This document shows positions 27,194-35,238 of a stretch of DNA of 64,000 bases, piece after piece (positions within the stretch are counted from its first letter, which is position 1; every line of letters begins with the position of its first letter). Source of the stretch: Deltaproteobacteria bacterium (GTDB lineage Bacteria > Myxococcota_A > Polyangia > Polyangiales > JADJMO01); assembly GCA_025363655.1 (NCBI GenBank), contig JANYDK010000071.1, positions 1 to 64,000 of the forward strand, in the 5' to 3' direction. Under the pieces are notes generated by a model. It was not told where the DNA came from. It saw only the letters and a list, made by a program, of their open reading frames with translations, and did no database searches. A program made the position numbers and the translations under genes.

Positions 27194-27916
27194 TCAAGTG
27201 CAGAGCGAGAGGGTGACGCTGCAGTGGCCGCTCGAGCACTCGATGTCGCGCGTGCAGCTGCTGCCGAGGAGAGCAGGCGCGGTGCAGCGGGAGAGCCGCC
27301 AGTTGCAGAGCGCGCCTGCGCACTCGATGTCGCGCGTGCAGCTGGTACCGATAGCGCCAGGATCGGCGCAGGCGCTCGCCTTCCAGTTGCACAGCCCACC
27401 GGCGCACTCGATGTCCCGTGTGCAGCCGGAACCGACACCGCCGCGATCGGCGCAAGTGCTTGTTTTCCAGTTGCAGAGACCACCCCCGCACTCGACGTCG
27501 CGCGTGCACGCGGCGCCGGCAGCGCCAGGATCGGCGCAACGCGAGAGCTTCCAGTTGCAGAGCCCGCGCGGGCAGTCGAGGTCGCGCGAACAGACGGTGG
27601 GCGCGGCGCTCGTGTCGACCGGCGACGCGCCGGAGTCGCCCGCGTCTGCGCCGGTGGAGCTCCCCGTTCGGGCGGTGTCGAGGTACTCGGCATCGAGCTC
27701 GGTCGACGGTTTGGTGTCGGTGACGGTCGGCGCAACGCCATGGGCGTCGGTGACGCCCAAACTATCTACTTCACCCGTTTCGGTGACGAGGGCGTCGACT
27801 GGATCGTCGTCGGGAGCGATGACGAACGACCCGCCGCCGCAACCGGCGACGAGAGAAAGGGTGGAAATGAGGGAGAAAATCGAGAAAGCGGCGTCGAGCC
27901 GCGAACGCATCGGCAT
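27194..27916 (-). CDS. Cysteine-repeat lipoprotein under TetR control
   Basis: This 240-residue lipoprotein has a lipobox at LVAGC (Cys about residue 26). An Asp/Thr/Gly/Ala linker follows, then four full 28-residue repeats and a shorter fifth. Each repeat reads roughly CTRDIECAGGLCNWK then three residues and CADPGA, giving four cysteines per unit. Such units form small disulfide domains exposed at the surface; a ligand is unknown. GGAGGTG lies six bases before the ATG, and an 18-bp operator ends 17 bases before it. TetR follows 14 bases after the stop. Confidence 0.8.
   Translation of the reverse strand: MPMRSRLDAAFSIFSLISTLSLVAGCGGGSFVIAPDDDPVDALVTETGEVDSLGVTDAHGVAPTVTDTKPSTELDAEYLDTARTGSSTGADAGDSGASPVDTSAAPTVCSRDLDCPRGLCNWKLSRCADPGAAGAACTRDVECGGGLCNWKTSTCADRGGVGSGCTRDIECAGGLCNWKASACADPGAIGTSCTRDIECAGALCNWRLSRCTAPALLGSSCTRDIECSSGHCSVTLSLCT
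27197..27592. repeat. 84-bp tandem coding repeats
   Basis: Four complete 84-bp units and one partial 60-bp unit lie head to tail and encode the 28-residue cysteine repeats of the lipoprotein. Units 2 to 4 are the most alike (CTRDIEC/CTRDVEC, then GGLCNW or GALCNW). The number of units may vary between strains. Confidence 0.8.
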
Positions 27917-27933
27917 GAAGCACCTCCGGTATC

Positions 27934-27951
27934 GGAGTGAATATTCATTCC
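27934..27951. promoter_or_regulatory. Operator 3 of the second TetR module
   Basis: GGAGTGAA-TA-TTCATTCC, identical to operator 2, lies 17 bases upstream of the start of the cysteine-repeat lipoprotein and just before its ribosome binding site. Confidence 0.75.
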
Positions 27952-28009
27952 GTTTGCGTTCGTCAAGTGGCGCGCGAGCGAAGCGAAGGAGGCTAACCCT
28001 CCCAGTCGC

Positions 28010-28384
28010 TCAGTTCGTGTCCTTCAGCCGCACCAAGCTCCCATCGGTGATGGCCGCCACCGTCGCGTCTTCTCCGCCAATCAATGTCCCTCGCACGAAG
28101 ACCTGCGGAAACGTCGGGTAGCCGCTCCACAGTTTGATCGCGAGGCGCGGCTTCCACTGGGAGAAATAGCTGCCGTACTCGAGGTAGTGGAACTGGATGC
28201 CGGCGGCGTTGAGCGCGCGGCGGACATTTTTCACGTGCGGGTTCTGCGCCATGCCGACGACGACGACGGGGTGTGCGGCGATGGCGGTGCGGACCTCGTC
28301 GATGGTCTTCGGATGGAAGGCGGCGATTTTCTCGCGGGCGGCGTCGGTGGTGTGGGCGGCGTCGAGGAGCGGGCGTTCGATCAT
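28010..28384 (-). CDS. Glutaredoxin-like protein without active-site cysteine
   Basis: This 124-residue protein has a glutaredoxin fold: VVVVGMAQNPHVKNVRRALN takes the place of the active-site strand and helix, then FHYLEYGSYFSQWK, then the cis-Pro segment GYPTFPQVFVRG and LIGGED. Monothiol glutaredoxins have CGFS where this has NPHV, and the protein contains no cysteine at all. It cannot do thiol chemistry. It may bind glutathione or a partner, or be a structural relative. The N-terminal 25 residues are an extra helix. It lies 21 bases downstream of elaA on the same strand. Confidence 0.75.
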   Translation of the reverse strand: MIERPLLDAAHTTDAAREKIAAFHPKTIDEVRTAIAAHPVVVVGMAQNPHVKNVRRALNAAGIQFHYLEYGSYFSQWKPRLAIKLWSGYPTFPQVFVRGTLIGGEDATVAAITDGSLVRLKDTN

Positions 28385-28405
28385 GGGTGCTGCGATGCGG
28401 CGAGG

Positions 28406-28870
28406 TCAAATCACGTCGCGAACCATCTCGAGGTGCGGGATCCCGTCTTCGTCGTAGTTCTCGGACGAACGGTGGAAGCCGAGCTCGCCGTAGAAGCGTT
28501 CGAGGTACGCCTGCGCGCCGATGTGGATGGCGATTCCAGGGGAGATTTGCGAGGCGCGGGCGATCGCTTCGTGCATCAGCGCCTTCCCGAAGCCGCCCCG
28601 ACGCGCCTCGGGATGGGTGACGACGCGGCCGATCGCCGAGAGCTCGTGCGCTGCGCCCGCCGGAAAAATGCGCGCGTAGGCGATGAGCTTTCCGTCGCTC
28701 GCTCGCTCGGCGAAGAGGTGATGCGCACGCTCGTCTTTGCCGTCGAGATCGAGATACACGCACGACTGCTCGACGCAGAAGACGATCTGACGCAGCTGCA
28801 AGGCGCGGTAGAGATCGTCGCGCGAGAGCTCGGCCCACGGGATGCAGCGGAAGACGACGTCGGTCCTCAT
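28406..28870 (-). CDS. elaA: ElaA-family GNAT acetyltransferase
   Basis: This 154-residue acetyltransferase matches the ElaA pattern: LYRALQLRQIVFCVEQSCVY, then DLDGKDERAHHL, and the acetyl-CoA loop RRGGFGKAL preceded by IGRVVTHPE. The C-terminal ERFYGELGFHRSSENYDEDGIPH is typical of the family. The substrate is not established for this family. It is cytoplasmic. It forms a likely two-gene unit with the cysteine-free glutaredoxin-like gene downstream, and is divergent from the lipoprotein gene at 28941. Confidence 0.87.
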   Translation of the reverse strand: MRTDVVFRCIPWAELSRDDLYRALQLRQIVFCVEQSCVYLDLDGKDERAHHLFAERASDGKLIAYARIFPAGAAHELSAIGRVVTHPEARRGGFGKALMHEAIARASQISPGIAIHIGAQAYLERFYGELGFHRSSENYDEDGIPHLEMVRDVI

Positions 28871-28940
28871 CGGCGCAGCCTCGCTCGGCGTGGCGCGGGC
28901 GAAAACCAGCAGATGCGAGGAGGTGACCTATACTCGCCGC

Positions 28941-30053
28941 GTGAACGGACGCTCCTCGCCTCGCCGCGCGATCGCCCTCGTCGTCTTCGGCGGCCCCGTC
29001 CTCGTGGGCGCAATGAGCCTCGGTTGCTCGAAGAGCAGCGACCCGTCGAACAACGAAAGCGACGCCTCGGTCGATGCACTTCCGGTCGGTGCGGCGTGCA
29101 CACCTGGAGCGGGTGAATCGACGACGCAGACGATCGGCCTCGCGGGAGGCTCGATCTCGTTTCAAGATTTGCAGCTCACCATCCCCGTCGGCGCGTTGCT
29201 GGAGGACACGCCGATCACGGTGACGTCGGTGAGCAGCTGCCCTGCACTCGGGGACGACTTCGTGTCGCTCTCCCGCATGTACGAGATCGATCCCGCCGGC
29301 ATCACGCTCGCCGAGCCGGCGACGATCGATCTCGCGTACCCGGGGCTCCAGGGTGCCTACCTCTTCGTCATGAACGACGCGGGAGATTTCGTGGTTCGCG
29401 GGCAAGCGCTGGCCGGCGGGCGCGTCGCAGGAAATGTTCGCAGCTTCACCCTCGCGACCGTCGGCATGCTCGCACCGCGACCTTCCGTCACCCTTCGTGC
29501 TGCGCCAGCGAGCATCGACTTCGACGGCACGAGCAACCTCGTCCTCGACATCCCCGGCGAGCCCGAGGCGACGTGCACGATCGGCGCACTCGGGGCGATC
29601 GCGCTCTTTCCGTATCTACGTGCCGACGGCAGCAAGGCGCTCTTCGGAACGCTCGCCGTCACGCCGACCACTCCGACCACCTACACCGCGACGTGCACCG
29701 GCAGCGTCGCCACCTCGACCGCGCAAGTGCAGCTCGCCGCGGTGGTCGACTTCCAAGTTCGCCCCGCCGCGCTCGCCGCCGGCGAGACCGTCACCATCAA
29801 TTGGACGGGACGACCGCAAATCGCTTCCTGCGAATTGATCGAATCGACGGGCAACGTGCACACGACGTCGCTACCGGGAACGAATACCGTGACCCGCAAA
29901 CCGGCGAAGTCGACGACCTACACGCTGCTCTGTTTCGACATGAAAAATAGGCTCATCGCGCGCAAGCAGGTGCCCGTCGTGGTCAGCGTGTCGAGCAGTG
30001 ACGCAGGTGCGGACGCCAGCTCGGATGCGAGTGACGTGAGCGACGGCGGTTGA
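28941..30053 (+). CDS. Lipoprotein with ZU5-like and immunoglobulin-like domains
   Basis: This 370-residue lipoprotein starts with GTG at 28941 and has a signal peptide ending SLGC. After a short Ser/Asp linker, residues about 60-140 contain IGLAGGSISFQDLQLTIPVGAL followed by EDTPITVTSV, the pattern of ZU5-type domains. Two Ig-like beta domains follow (ATCTIGALG, then TYTATCTGSV; VTINWTGRPQIASCEL, then TYTLLCF). The end is Ser/Asp-rich. An upstream in-frame start at 28842 would bury the signal peptide, so I rejected it. It converges on the next gene with one base between stops. Confidence 0.75.
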   Translation: MNGRSSPRRAIALVVFGGPVLVGAMSLGCSKSSDPSNNESDASVDALPVGAACTPGAGESTTQTIGLAGGSISFQDLQLTIPVGALLEDTPITVTSVSSCPALGDDFVSLSRMYEIDPAGITLAEPATIDLAYPGLQGAYLFVMNDAGDFVVRGQALAGGRVAGNVRSFTLATVGMLAPRPSVTLRAAPASIDFDGTSNLVLDIPGEPEATCTIGALGAIALFPYLRADGSKALFGTLAVTPTTPTTYTATCTGSVATSTAQVQLAAVVDFQVRPAALAAGETVTINWTGRPQIASCELIESTGNVHTTSLPGTNTVTRKPAKSTTYTLLCFDMKNRLIARKQVPVVVSVSSSDAGADASSDASDVSDGG

Positions 30054-30054
30054 C

Positions 30055-31905
30055 TCAGGGGCACTTGCGCTTGGTGCAGGCGAAGTCGCCGTTCTCTATA
30101 TGGGCGACGCAGCTCGCGGTCCAGTTGAACTCGCAGCAGTAGCTGTCGTTGTCGCAGATCGACTTGATGCAGGCGCCGGCCTGCGTGTCCTTCGTACAAG
30201 TGCTGCCGAGCGCGTCGCCGATGGTGCACGAGTCGTGCGTGCAACCGCCGCAGGCGCCGGCTTTGCAGTCCTTGTCGGCGCCGCCGCAGGCGCAGTCGCA
30301 GACGCAGTCGCCGTACTTCGAGGCGTCGCAGGTCCAACCCGACGGGGGCGGGCTGCCAGTGGGAACGCAGGCTCCGCCATCGCCGCCGTCGCTCGGTCCG
30401 GAGTCGGTGCCAGGGCCCGTGTCGGTGCCCGGTCCGGCGTCGCTGCCGGGATCGGTGCCGCCGCCAAAGCAGCTCGCGGCCGGGGATGAGACGGGCGTGT
30501 CGACGGGAGGATCACCGACCGCGGTGCAGGTCGCGCCGGTGCCGAGAGAGAAGGTCTTGCTGAACGATGCAGTGGGCGACTCGACGTCGAAGAGCGTGCA
30601 CTCTTTCTCCCACTTGAAGAGGCCGAAGACGTTGACCTTGGCGTGGGCCTTGGCGCTGATGCCGGCTTGCGCGGCGCCCGACACCTTGCCGGTGAGCGTG
30701 CTCGCGCACTCGGCCTTGGCTCCGATCGAAGCGTGCGCTTCGGCCATGATGTCGCCCGATGCCATGTCGAAGAGGTTGAGCGCGAACGACGGTTTGACGG
30801 CGCAGCGCAGGTAGACGTCGCCGCCCGCGGTGAAGTCGGGGCCGACCTGGGTGAACGTCTCGGTGTGACTCGCGACAGGATCGAAGCCGCCGTCCTTCGT
30901 GTACCGGAAGCCCGCGGTGACGCTCGCCGACGCTTTTGCGCCGACCTTGACGCCGACCTCTTGGCCGAAGCGGAGGTCGCACTCGAGCACGGCCTTGAAG
31001 TCGGCGTGCACGGGGATGGGGATGGGACCGATGTGGAGCTTGTCGAGATCGACGCGGTACTCGGCGAGCGTGGTCGTCGGTTTGCCGAAGACCTTCGTCG
31101 CGATCAGCTTGGCGATGTCGTCACCGGTGGCGGTGCTCGTGAGCTTGAAGCCGACGTCGAACTCGAGATCCGCATCGAGCGTGCCGGTGGCGATGACGTG
31201 CGCCTCCTTGACGCTGCCGAGGAGGTCGGTGAGGTCGGGATGAATCTCGGCGCCGACGTCGAATTTGGGCGTGAAATTCAGGGTTCCGGTGCTGATCGTG
31301 GCGTGCGCGTCGTAGCCGAGCGTCTTGCCGCCGCCGATGTCGACCGTCTTCGCGTCGGCGAAGATGCTCTTGCCGGAGAAGTCGAGGAGCTTGATCGGGC
31401 CCGGGCCCTTCACCGACGCGGGAGGCGTGGAGCCGTGGTACGCGGCCGGCCCCGTCATGGTCAGCGTGGGCACCTGCAGCGTGCCGGTGAGCGTGCCCTC
31501 TTTGACGGCGTCGGTGAGGTACGCGCGATCGGTGACGATGGTGATGTTGGTGCCGTCGTCTTTGACCGAGACGACCTTGCGCAGGTAGCCGTCCTTGTTG
31601 GTGGCGCTGGTGGCGCTGGCGTCGCCGACGAGCACGTCGCCTGCTTGCTTCGACTTCAGCTCGGGGTGCGTCGCGGTCGGGAAAACGAGGTGATCGGCGA
31701 ACACCTGCACGTCGTCGGCAGACTTGCCCTCGATGACGACGACGTTCTTCGGGATGATGACGGTGCCGGTGCCAGGATCGCCCGTGCCGCCTCCGTCGCT
31801 CGATTTGCTGCACGCTGCGAGAGAAGCGGCGACGACGAGACCCATGACCGAAGAGACCGAGAGCAGGCGCGACAGACGCGTCATTCGAATCACCATCCTG
31901 GGCAA
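30055..31905 (-). CDS. Large lipoprotein with C-terminal cysteine-rich domain
   Basis: This 616-residue lipoprotein has a lipobox at LAAC (about residue 32). The main body (about 45-470) is beta-rich with repeated amphipathic strands and no motif I can name. A Gly/Asp/Thr/Pro linker (about 480-520) leads to a compact cysteine-rich end (CVCDCACGG, CKAGACGGC, SICDNDSYCCEFNWTASCV). The last block, CC-x-F-x-W-x3-C, resembles a small C-terminal cysteine module common in myxobacterial surface proteins. It ends 1 base from the convergent lipoprotein gene. Confidence 0.72.
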   Translation of the reverse strand: MPRMVIRMTRLSRLLSVSSVMGLVVAASLAACSKSSDGGGTGDPGTGTVIIPKNVVVIEGKSADDVQVFADHLVFPTATHPELKSKQAGDVLVGDASATSATNKDGYLRKVVSVKDDGTNITIVTDRAYLTDAVKEGTLTGTLQVPTLTMTGPAAYHGSTPPASVKGPGPIKLLDFSGKSIFADAKTVDIGGGKTLGYDAHATISTGTLNFTPKFDVGAEIHPDLTDLLGSVKEAHVIATGTLDADLEFDVGFKLTSTATGDDIAKLIATKVFGKPTTTLAEYRVDLDKLHIGPIPIPVHADFKAVLECDLRFGQEVGVKVGAKASASVTAGFRYTKDGGFDPVASHTETFTQVGPDFTAGGDVYLRCAVKPSFALNLFDMASGDIMAEAHASIGAKAECASTLTGKVSGAAQAGISAKAHAKVNVFGLFKWEKECTLFDVESPTASFSKTFSLGTGATCTAVGDPPVDTPVSSPAASCFGGGTDPGSDAGPGTDTGPGTDSGPSDGGDGGACVPTGSPPPSGWTCDASKYGDCVCDCACGGADKDCKAGACGGCTHDSCTIGDALGSTCTKDTQAGACIKSICDNDSYCCEFNWTASCVAHIENGDFACTKRKCP

Positions 31906-31938
31906 AAGCGAGTGGACCGAGCTGAAGAGAGACGGAGA

Positions 31939-32148
31939 CTATTTCGCGGCGCCGTTGATGCCGCCGACGCTGCCCGCTTGTTCGTCGACCTTGCCGCGCA
32001 CCTTGGCGCCGAAGATCTTGAAGCCGGCGATGGCGATGAGCGCGATGACGCCGACGAGGATGATGTACTCGACCAAGTTGGCGCCCCGCGTGTCGCCGGC
32101 GAAGCGACGGAAGCGATTCGTGAAGATGCGGGAGCGGAGAGGGGTCAT
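31939..32148 (-). CDS. Flp-type (Tad) pilin, orphan
   Basis: This 69-residue class IVb prepilin has a basic leader (RFRRFAGDTRG), then the prepilin-peptidase cut before ANLVEY and a hydrophobic helix ILVGVIALIAIAGF. The Glu at position +5 after the cut (ANLVE) is the residue needed for pilus assembly. No tad secretion genes (cpaF, tadB, tadC or rcpA) are in the window, so it is either an orphan or exported by a machine encoded elsewhere. It lies 33 bases upstream of the large lipoprotein on the same strand. Confidence 0.85.
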   Translation of the reverse strand: MTPLRSRIFTNRFRRFAGDTRGANLVEYIILVGVIALIAIAGFKIFGAKVRGKVDEQAGSVGGINGAAK

Positions 32149-32386
32149 GGGATCCTCATCATGGCGGGCCAGCCGACGGGCTGCCCGAGCTACAGCACGA
32201 ACCGTGCGCGCATGGACAGCGAGATTGGATAGTTGCCGGCGGACTGTAGCGTAGCCCGCGTTCGCACGAGGAAGAAGGCTCCTTCGTGTGCAGATGTGGG
32301 CACGTCGCGCGCGAGCAGGCGCGCAGGCGATGCGAGAAAGAACGTCACGCGCGTGTGACGGTCGTCTTCTGCGAGCTACGTCGGTT

Positions 32387-32959
32387 CTACGACTTCTGGA
32401 GAACGACCGAGCCTTGGCCGAAGAACATCATGAACGTCGCCACCTCGATGCGGAGCTCGAGACGGTAGCCCTCGACCTTGGCGACGGTGGTCGCGGTGAC
32501 GTCGGTGACGGTGCCGTCGGGCTCGATGCGACCGATGGGATGAAAGGCTGGCGAGAGGATGTTGCCCTCGTCGTCGACGTGCGCGATCGGGGACGCGTCG
32601 GCCGCGAGGAGGGTGCCATCTTCGCGCACGGTGCCGAGGAGTCGGTCGCTCGCCGAGCGCACCGTGCCGTCGACCTCGATGTGACCGAGCAGCGTGTGCG
32701 TACCGTCGAAGACGTCGCCGGCGAGATCGATGGAGCCGACGCGCTGACCCTTCGTGTCACGCAACGTGACGTCGCCGCGGGTGACCGGATCGACGCCGGC
32801 CGTCGCTTCGTTGGAGGAGCTTTCGACAGGCGAATTCGAGACTTTTTGTGGCTCGCCAGGCGGCATCACGTTCTCGGCGCAGGCGAAGAGGACGCTGGTC
32901 CCGAGGGCCGTCGCCAAGACCGTGACCACGAGACTCGTGACGTTGTCGACACGCACCAT
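32387..32959 (-). CDS. Small lipoprotein with short beta repeats
   Basis: This 190-residue lipoprotein has a signal peptide from the ATG at 32959 and a lipobox at LFAC. An Asn/Ser/Glu linker follows. The rest is about six short units of the form Gly-x-Ile-x2-Asp-Gly-x-Val (LLGHIEVDGTV, LLGTVREDGTL, PIAHVDDEGNI, PIGRIEPDGTV), which look like successive beta-hairpins. An in-frame start at 32983 adds eight residues. I do not recognise a function. It is the last minus-strand gene before the kinase pair. Confidence 0.7.
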   Translation of the reverse strand: MVRVDNVTSLVVTVLATALGTSVLFACAENVMPPGEPQKVSNSPVESSSNEATAGVDPVTRGDVTLRDTKGQRVGSIDLAGDVFDGTHTLLGHIEVDGTVRSASDRLLGTVREDGTLLAADASPIAHVDDEGNILSPAFHPIGRIEPDGTVTDVTATTVAKVEGYRLELRIEVATFMMFFGQGSVVLQKS

Positions 32960-33019
32960 GCAGACCGAACCGACGCTCGGCACCGATATTCCGGAGTGGG
33001 TGAATCGAGTGCGCGGGGA

Positions 33020-35185
33020 TCAGCCGCCGCGACGCCACGATTCGACGTCGCTCGGCTCGACGTAGGTGAAGCCGCCTTCGGCATCGACCACCGTGGCGCC
33101 TTCGGGGGTGAAGCCGATGGAGACGAAGGGCGCGCGATCGGGCGTGCGCGCGGCGAGCGTGCGGAACAGCGGTTTTCCCTGGCTGATTTCACGGCGCATG
33201 ACGGTGGTCGGGGTGAGGAGCCAAGGGACGCCGACGAGATCGAGCGCGAGGGCGATGGCGGCGACGTCGAGCGTCATCTCCACCTCGGCGACGCTGCGAT
33301 CGAAGCGGACGATTTGCGAAGTGCCGAGCGGCGGTTGCGGCTCGGTGATCGCCCACGACTCGCGTTCGGCGCCGGCGGTGGCGAGCCGCATCGGTCCGAC
33401 CTTTCCGAGCGCGTAGACGTTGACCATGCCGTCGGGGGCGAGGAACGCGGCGCGGCCTCTTTTTCCCTGCGATCCGACGAGGAGGACGCCGTACGGACCT
33501 TCGGCGAGCGCGTGGGCGTCGCCTCCGAGCGGGATCGCGCGCGGCCCTTCCCAACGTTGACCATCGGCGGTGCTCCAGAGCTCGACGCCGTCGCCGTCGT
33601 CGGTCTCGGCGGTGACGACGACGAGTCGACCGCGATGCGCCATCGACGCCGTGATGTCGCCGACCGTGCGGCCTTGCACCGTCGGAGGCGCGAGCGGCAC
33701 CCATTGTCCGGCGCGGAGGAGCCAAATGGTGCGCGCGCCGACGAGCGCGTAGCCGAGGTCGCCGACGTAGTGCACGCGATCGATTTGCGCGAGCTCGAGG
33801 CGATGACGCTCGATGGCGACGCCCGGCGGTGACGTCGTCAGATAGGGCTGACCATCGATGAAGAAGACGACGCGTCCGATCGCCGCCGCGAGGAGCTTGC
33901 CGTCGGGTTGGAACGAGACGCGTCGCGAGATGAGCTCCAGCCGCGGCGCCTTGGCGTCGAACGGTTTCAGCGGTTTCGGCGGCAAATCACGGACGATTTC
34001 CGTTCGTGCGGCGGCCGGCGGCGCGACGTGGGCGGTGGGGCGATAGGCCGTCGGGGACTTGTGATCGCGTGCGGCGCGCACTCGCCAACGCGCTTCGATT
34101 TGCTCGAGTACCGGCAGCAGCTCTTGGTAGAACGCATCGACGCTGGCGTAGCGTCGCGGCGCGGCGACCACCGCAGGAAACGCTGCCTTGCACACCGCCA
34201 CGAACGGTTCGGCGCCGGCTGCCGAGAGGGGACCTTCGGGCACTCCGGGAGCGGCGCCCTTGGCGAGCACTGCGTCGAGGCGATCGAGCAAGTCGGCGTC
34301 GTCGAGGAAGCCGGGATGCATGCGCGTCGCCGTGCGTAGCGAGCGTCTCTCGCCGTGGAACCAACGACCGTCGATGCACCACTGCTCGCCGGCGACGAGG
34401 TACCAGACGACCGCGCTGAGCGCGTGCACGTCGGTCCAAGGGCCGATGAGTGGGCTCGCGCCGACGGGGAGGCTGACGAGCTGTTCACCGCCGGCGTAGG
34501 CGCGCGTCGCTGCGGCCAAACCGGTGGCGATGCCGTCGACGCGCGCGATGCCGCAGTCGGTGAGCTTCGGCACCTCGTCGTCGATCGGTCCGGCGACGAG
34601 CACGTTGTCGGGCTTGAGATCGCGATGGATGATGCCCGCGTCGTGGAGCGCGCGCACGCCGGCGCCGAGGCCGCGGACGAGCCGCAGCGCCCGGACGGGA
34701 TCGAGGCCCCGCGCGACGTCGACGCGTTCGGTGAGCGAGGTGCCGGCGGTGCCACCGTCGACGTACTCGATCGCGAGCCAGGGGAGCCGATAGAGCGCGC
34801 CACGCACGTCGACGTCGGAGAGGCCGCAGCCGAAGAACGAGACGACGAACGGCGTCGGTGGGTTTCGTTCGCTGAGCTTGCCGAGCGCGACCACTTCTTT
34901 GCGGAAGGTGCTGAGCGGATCGCCGCCGAGCTTCTCGATTTGTCGCACCGTCGACGGCTGCATGATTTTCACGGCGAAACGCTGCGGCGTGAAGGGCGCG
35001 AAGAGGCTCGAGGGGTGACCGAGATCGCGATCGGCGACGAAGACGGTGGCCATGCCGCCGACCCCGAGCTTGCGCGTGAGTCGGACGCCGGTGTGCACGC
35101 CGACGTCGGCGTCGACCAGCTCGGGCGAGCCGTTGGCGAGATCGCTCAGCTCGTCGTTGGTCGCGCGCAAGACGCCGTCGGACAT
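33020..35185 (-). CDS. Ser/Thr protein kinase with C-terminal beta-propeller-like region
   Basis: This 721-residue kinase of the eukaryote-like (Hanks) type has the Gly loop LGVGGMATVFVA (about 40-50), Lys73 in RFAVKIM, the catalytic loop HRDLKPDN (187-194) and Asp210 in TDCGIAR, where DFG is replaced by DCG. All catalytic residues are kept, so it is probably active. No membrane segment is evident. From about residue 420 on there are repeating strands (RVSFQPDGKLLAAAIG, GYALVGARTIWLLR, GPYGVLLVGSQG) consistent with a beta-propeller sensor. It is divergent from the kinase-nSTAND gene, with 53 bases between. Confidence 0.87.
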   Translation of the reverse strand: MSDGVLRATNDELSDLANGSPELVDADVGVHTGVRLTRKLGVGGMATVFVADRDLGHPSSLFAPFTPQRFAVKIMQPSTVRQIEKLGGDPLSTFRKEVVALGKLSERNPPTPFVVSFFGCGLSDVDVRGALYRLPWLAIEYVDGGTAGTSLTERVDVARGLDPVRALRLVRGLGAGVRALHDAGIIHRDLKPDNVLVAGPIDDEVPKLTDCGIARVDGIATGLAAATRAYAGGEQLVSLPVGASPLIGPWTDVHALSAVVWYLVAGEQWCIDGRWFHGERRSLRTATRMHPGFLDDADLLDRLDAVLAKGAAPGVPEGPLSAAGAEPFVAVCKAAFPAVVAAPRRYASVDAFYQELLPVLEQIEARWRVRAARDHKSPTAYRPTAHVAPPAAARTEIVRDLPPKPLKPFDAKAPRLELISRRVSFQPDGKLLAAAIGRVVFFIDGQPYLTTSPPGVAIERHRLELAQIDRVHYVGDLGYALVGARTIWLLRAGQWVPLAPPTVQGRTVGDITASMAHRGRLVVVTAETDDGDGVELWSTADGQRWEGPRAIPLGGDAHALAEGPYGVLLVGSQGKRGRAAFLAPDGMVNVYALGKVGPMRLATAGAERESWAITEPQPPLGTSQIVRFDRSVAEVEMTLDVAAIALALDLVGVPWLLTPTTVMRREISQGKPLFRTLAARTPDRAPFVSIGFTPEGATVVDAEGGFTYVEPSDVESWRRGG

Positions 35186-35238
35186 GGCGCACCCAGGCTA
35201 CATGCCCACGCGCCCGAGGATGACGATATAAACGGCGC
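35186..35238. promoter_or_regulatory. Divergent promoter gap between the two kinase genes
   Basis: The gap is 53 bases. TATAAA at 35227-35232 is a good -10 for the plus-strand gene but lies only six bases before its ATG, and no ribosome binding site is placed well. This would fit a leaderless transcript. No clear -35 was seen. Confidence 0.35.
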
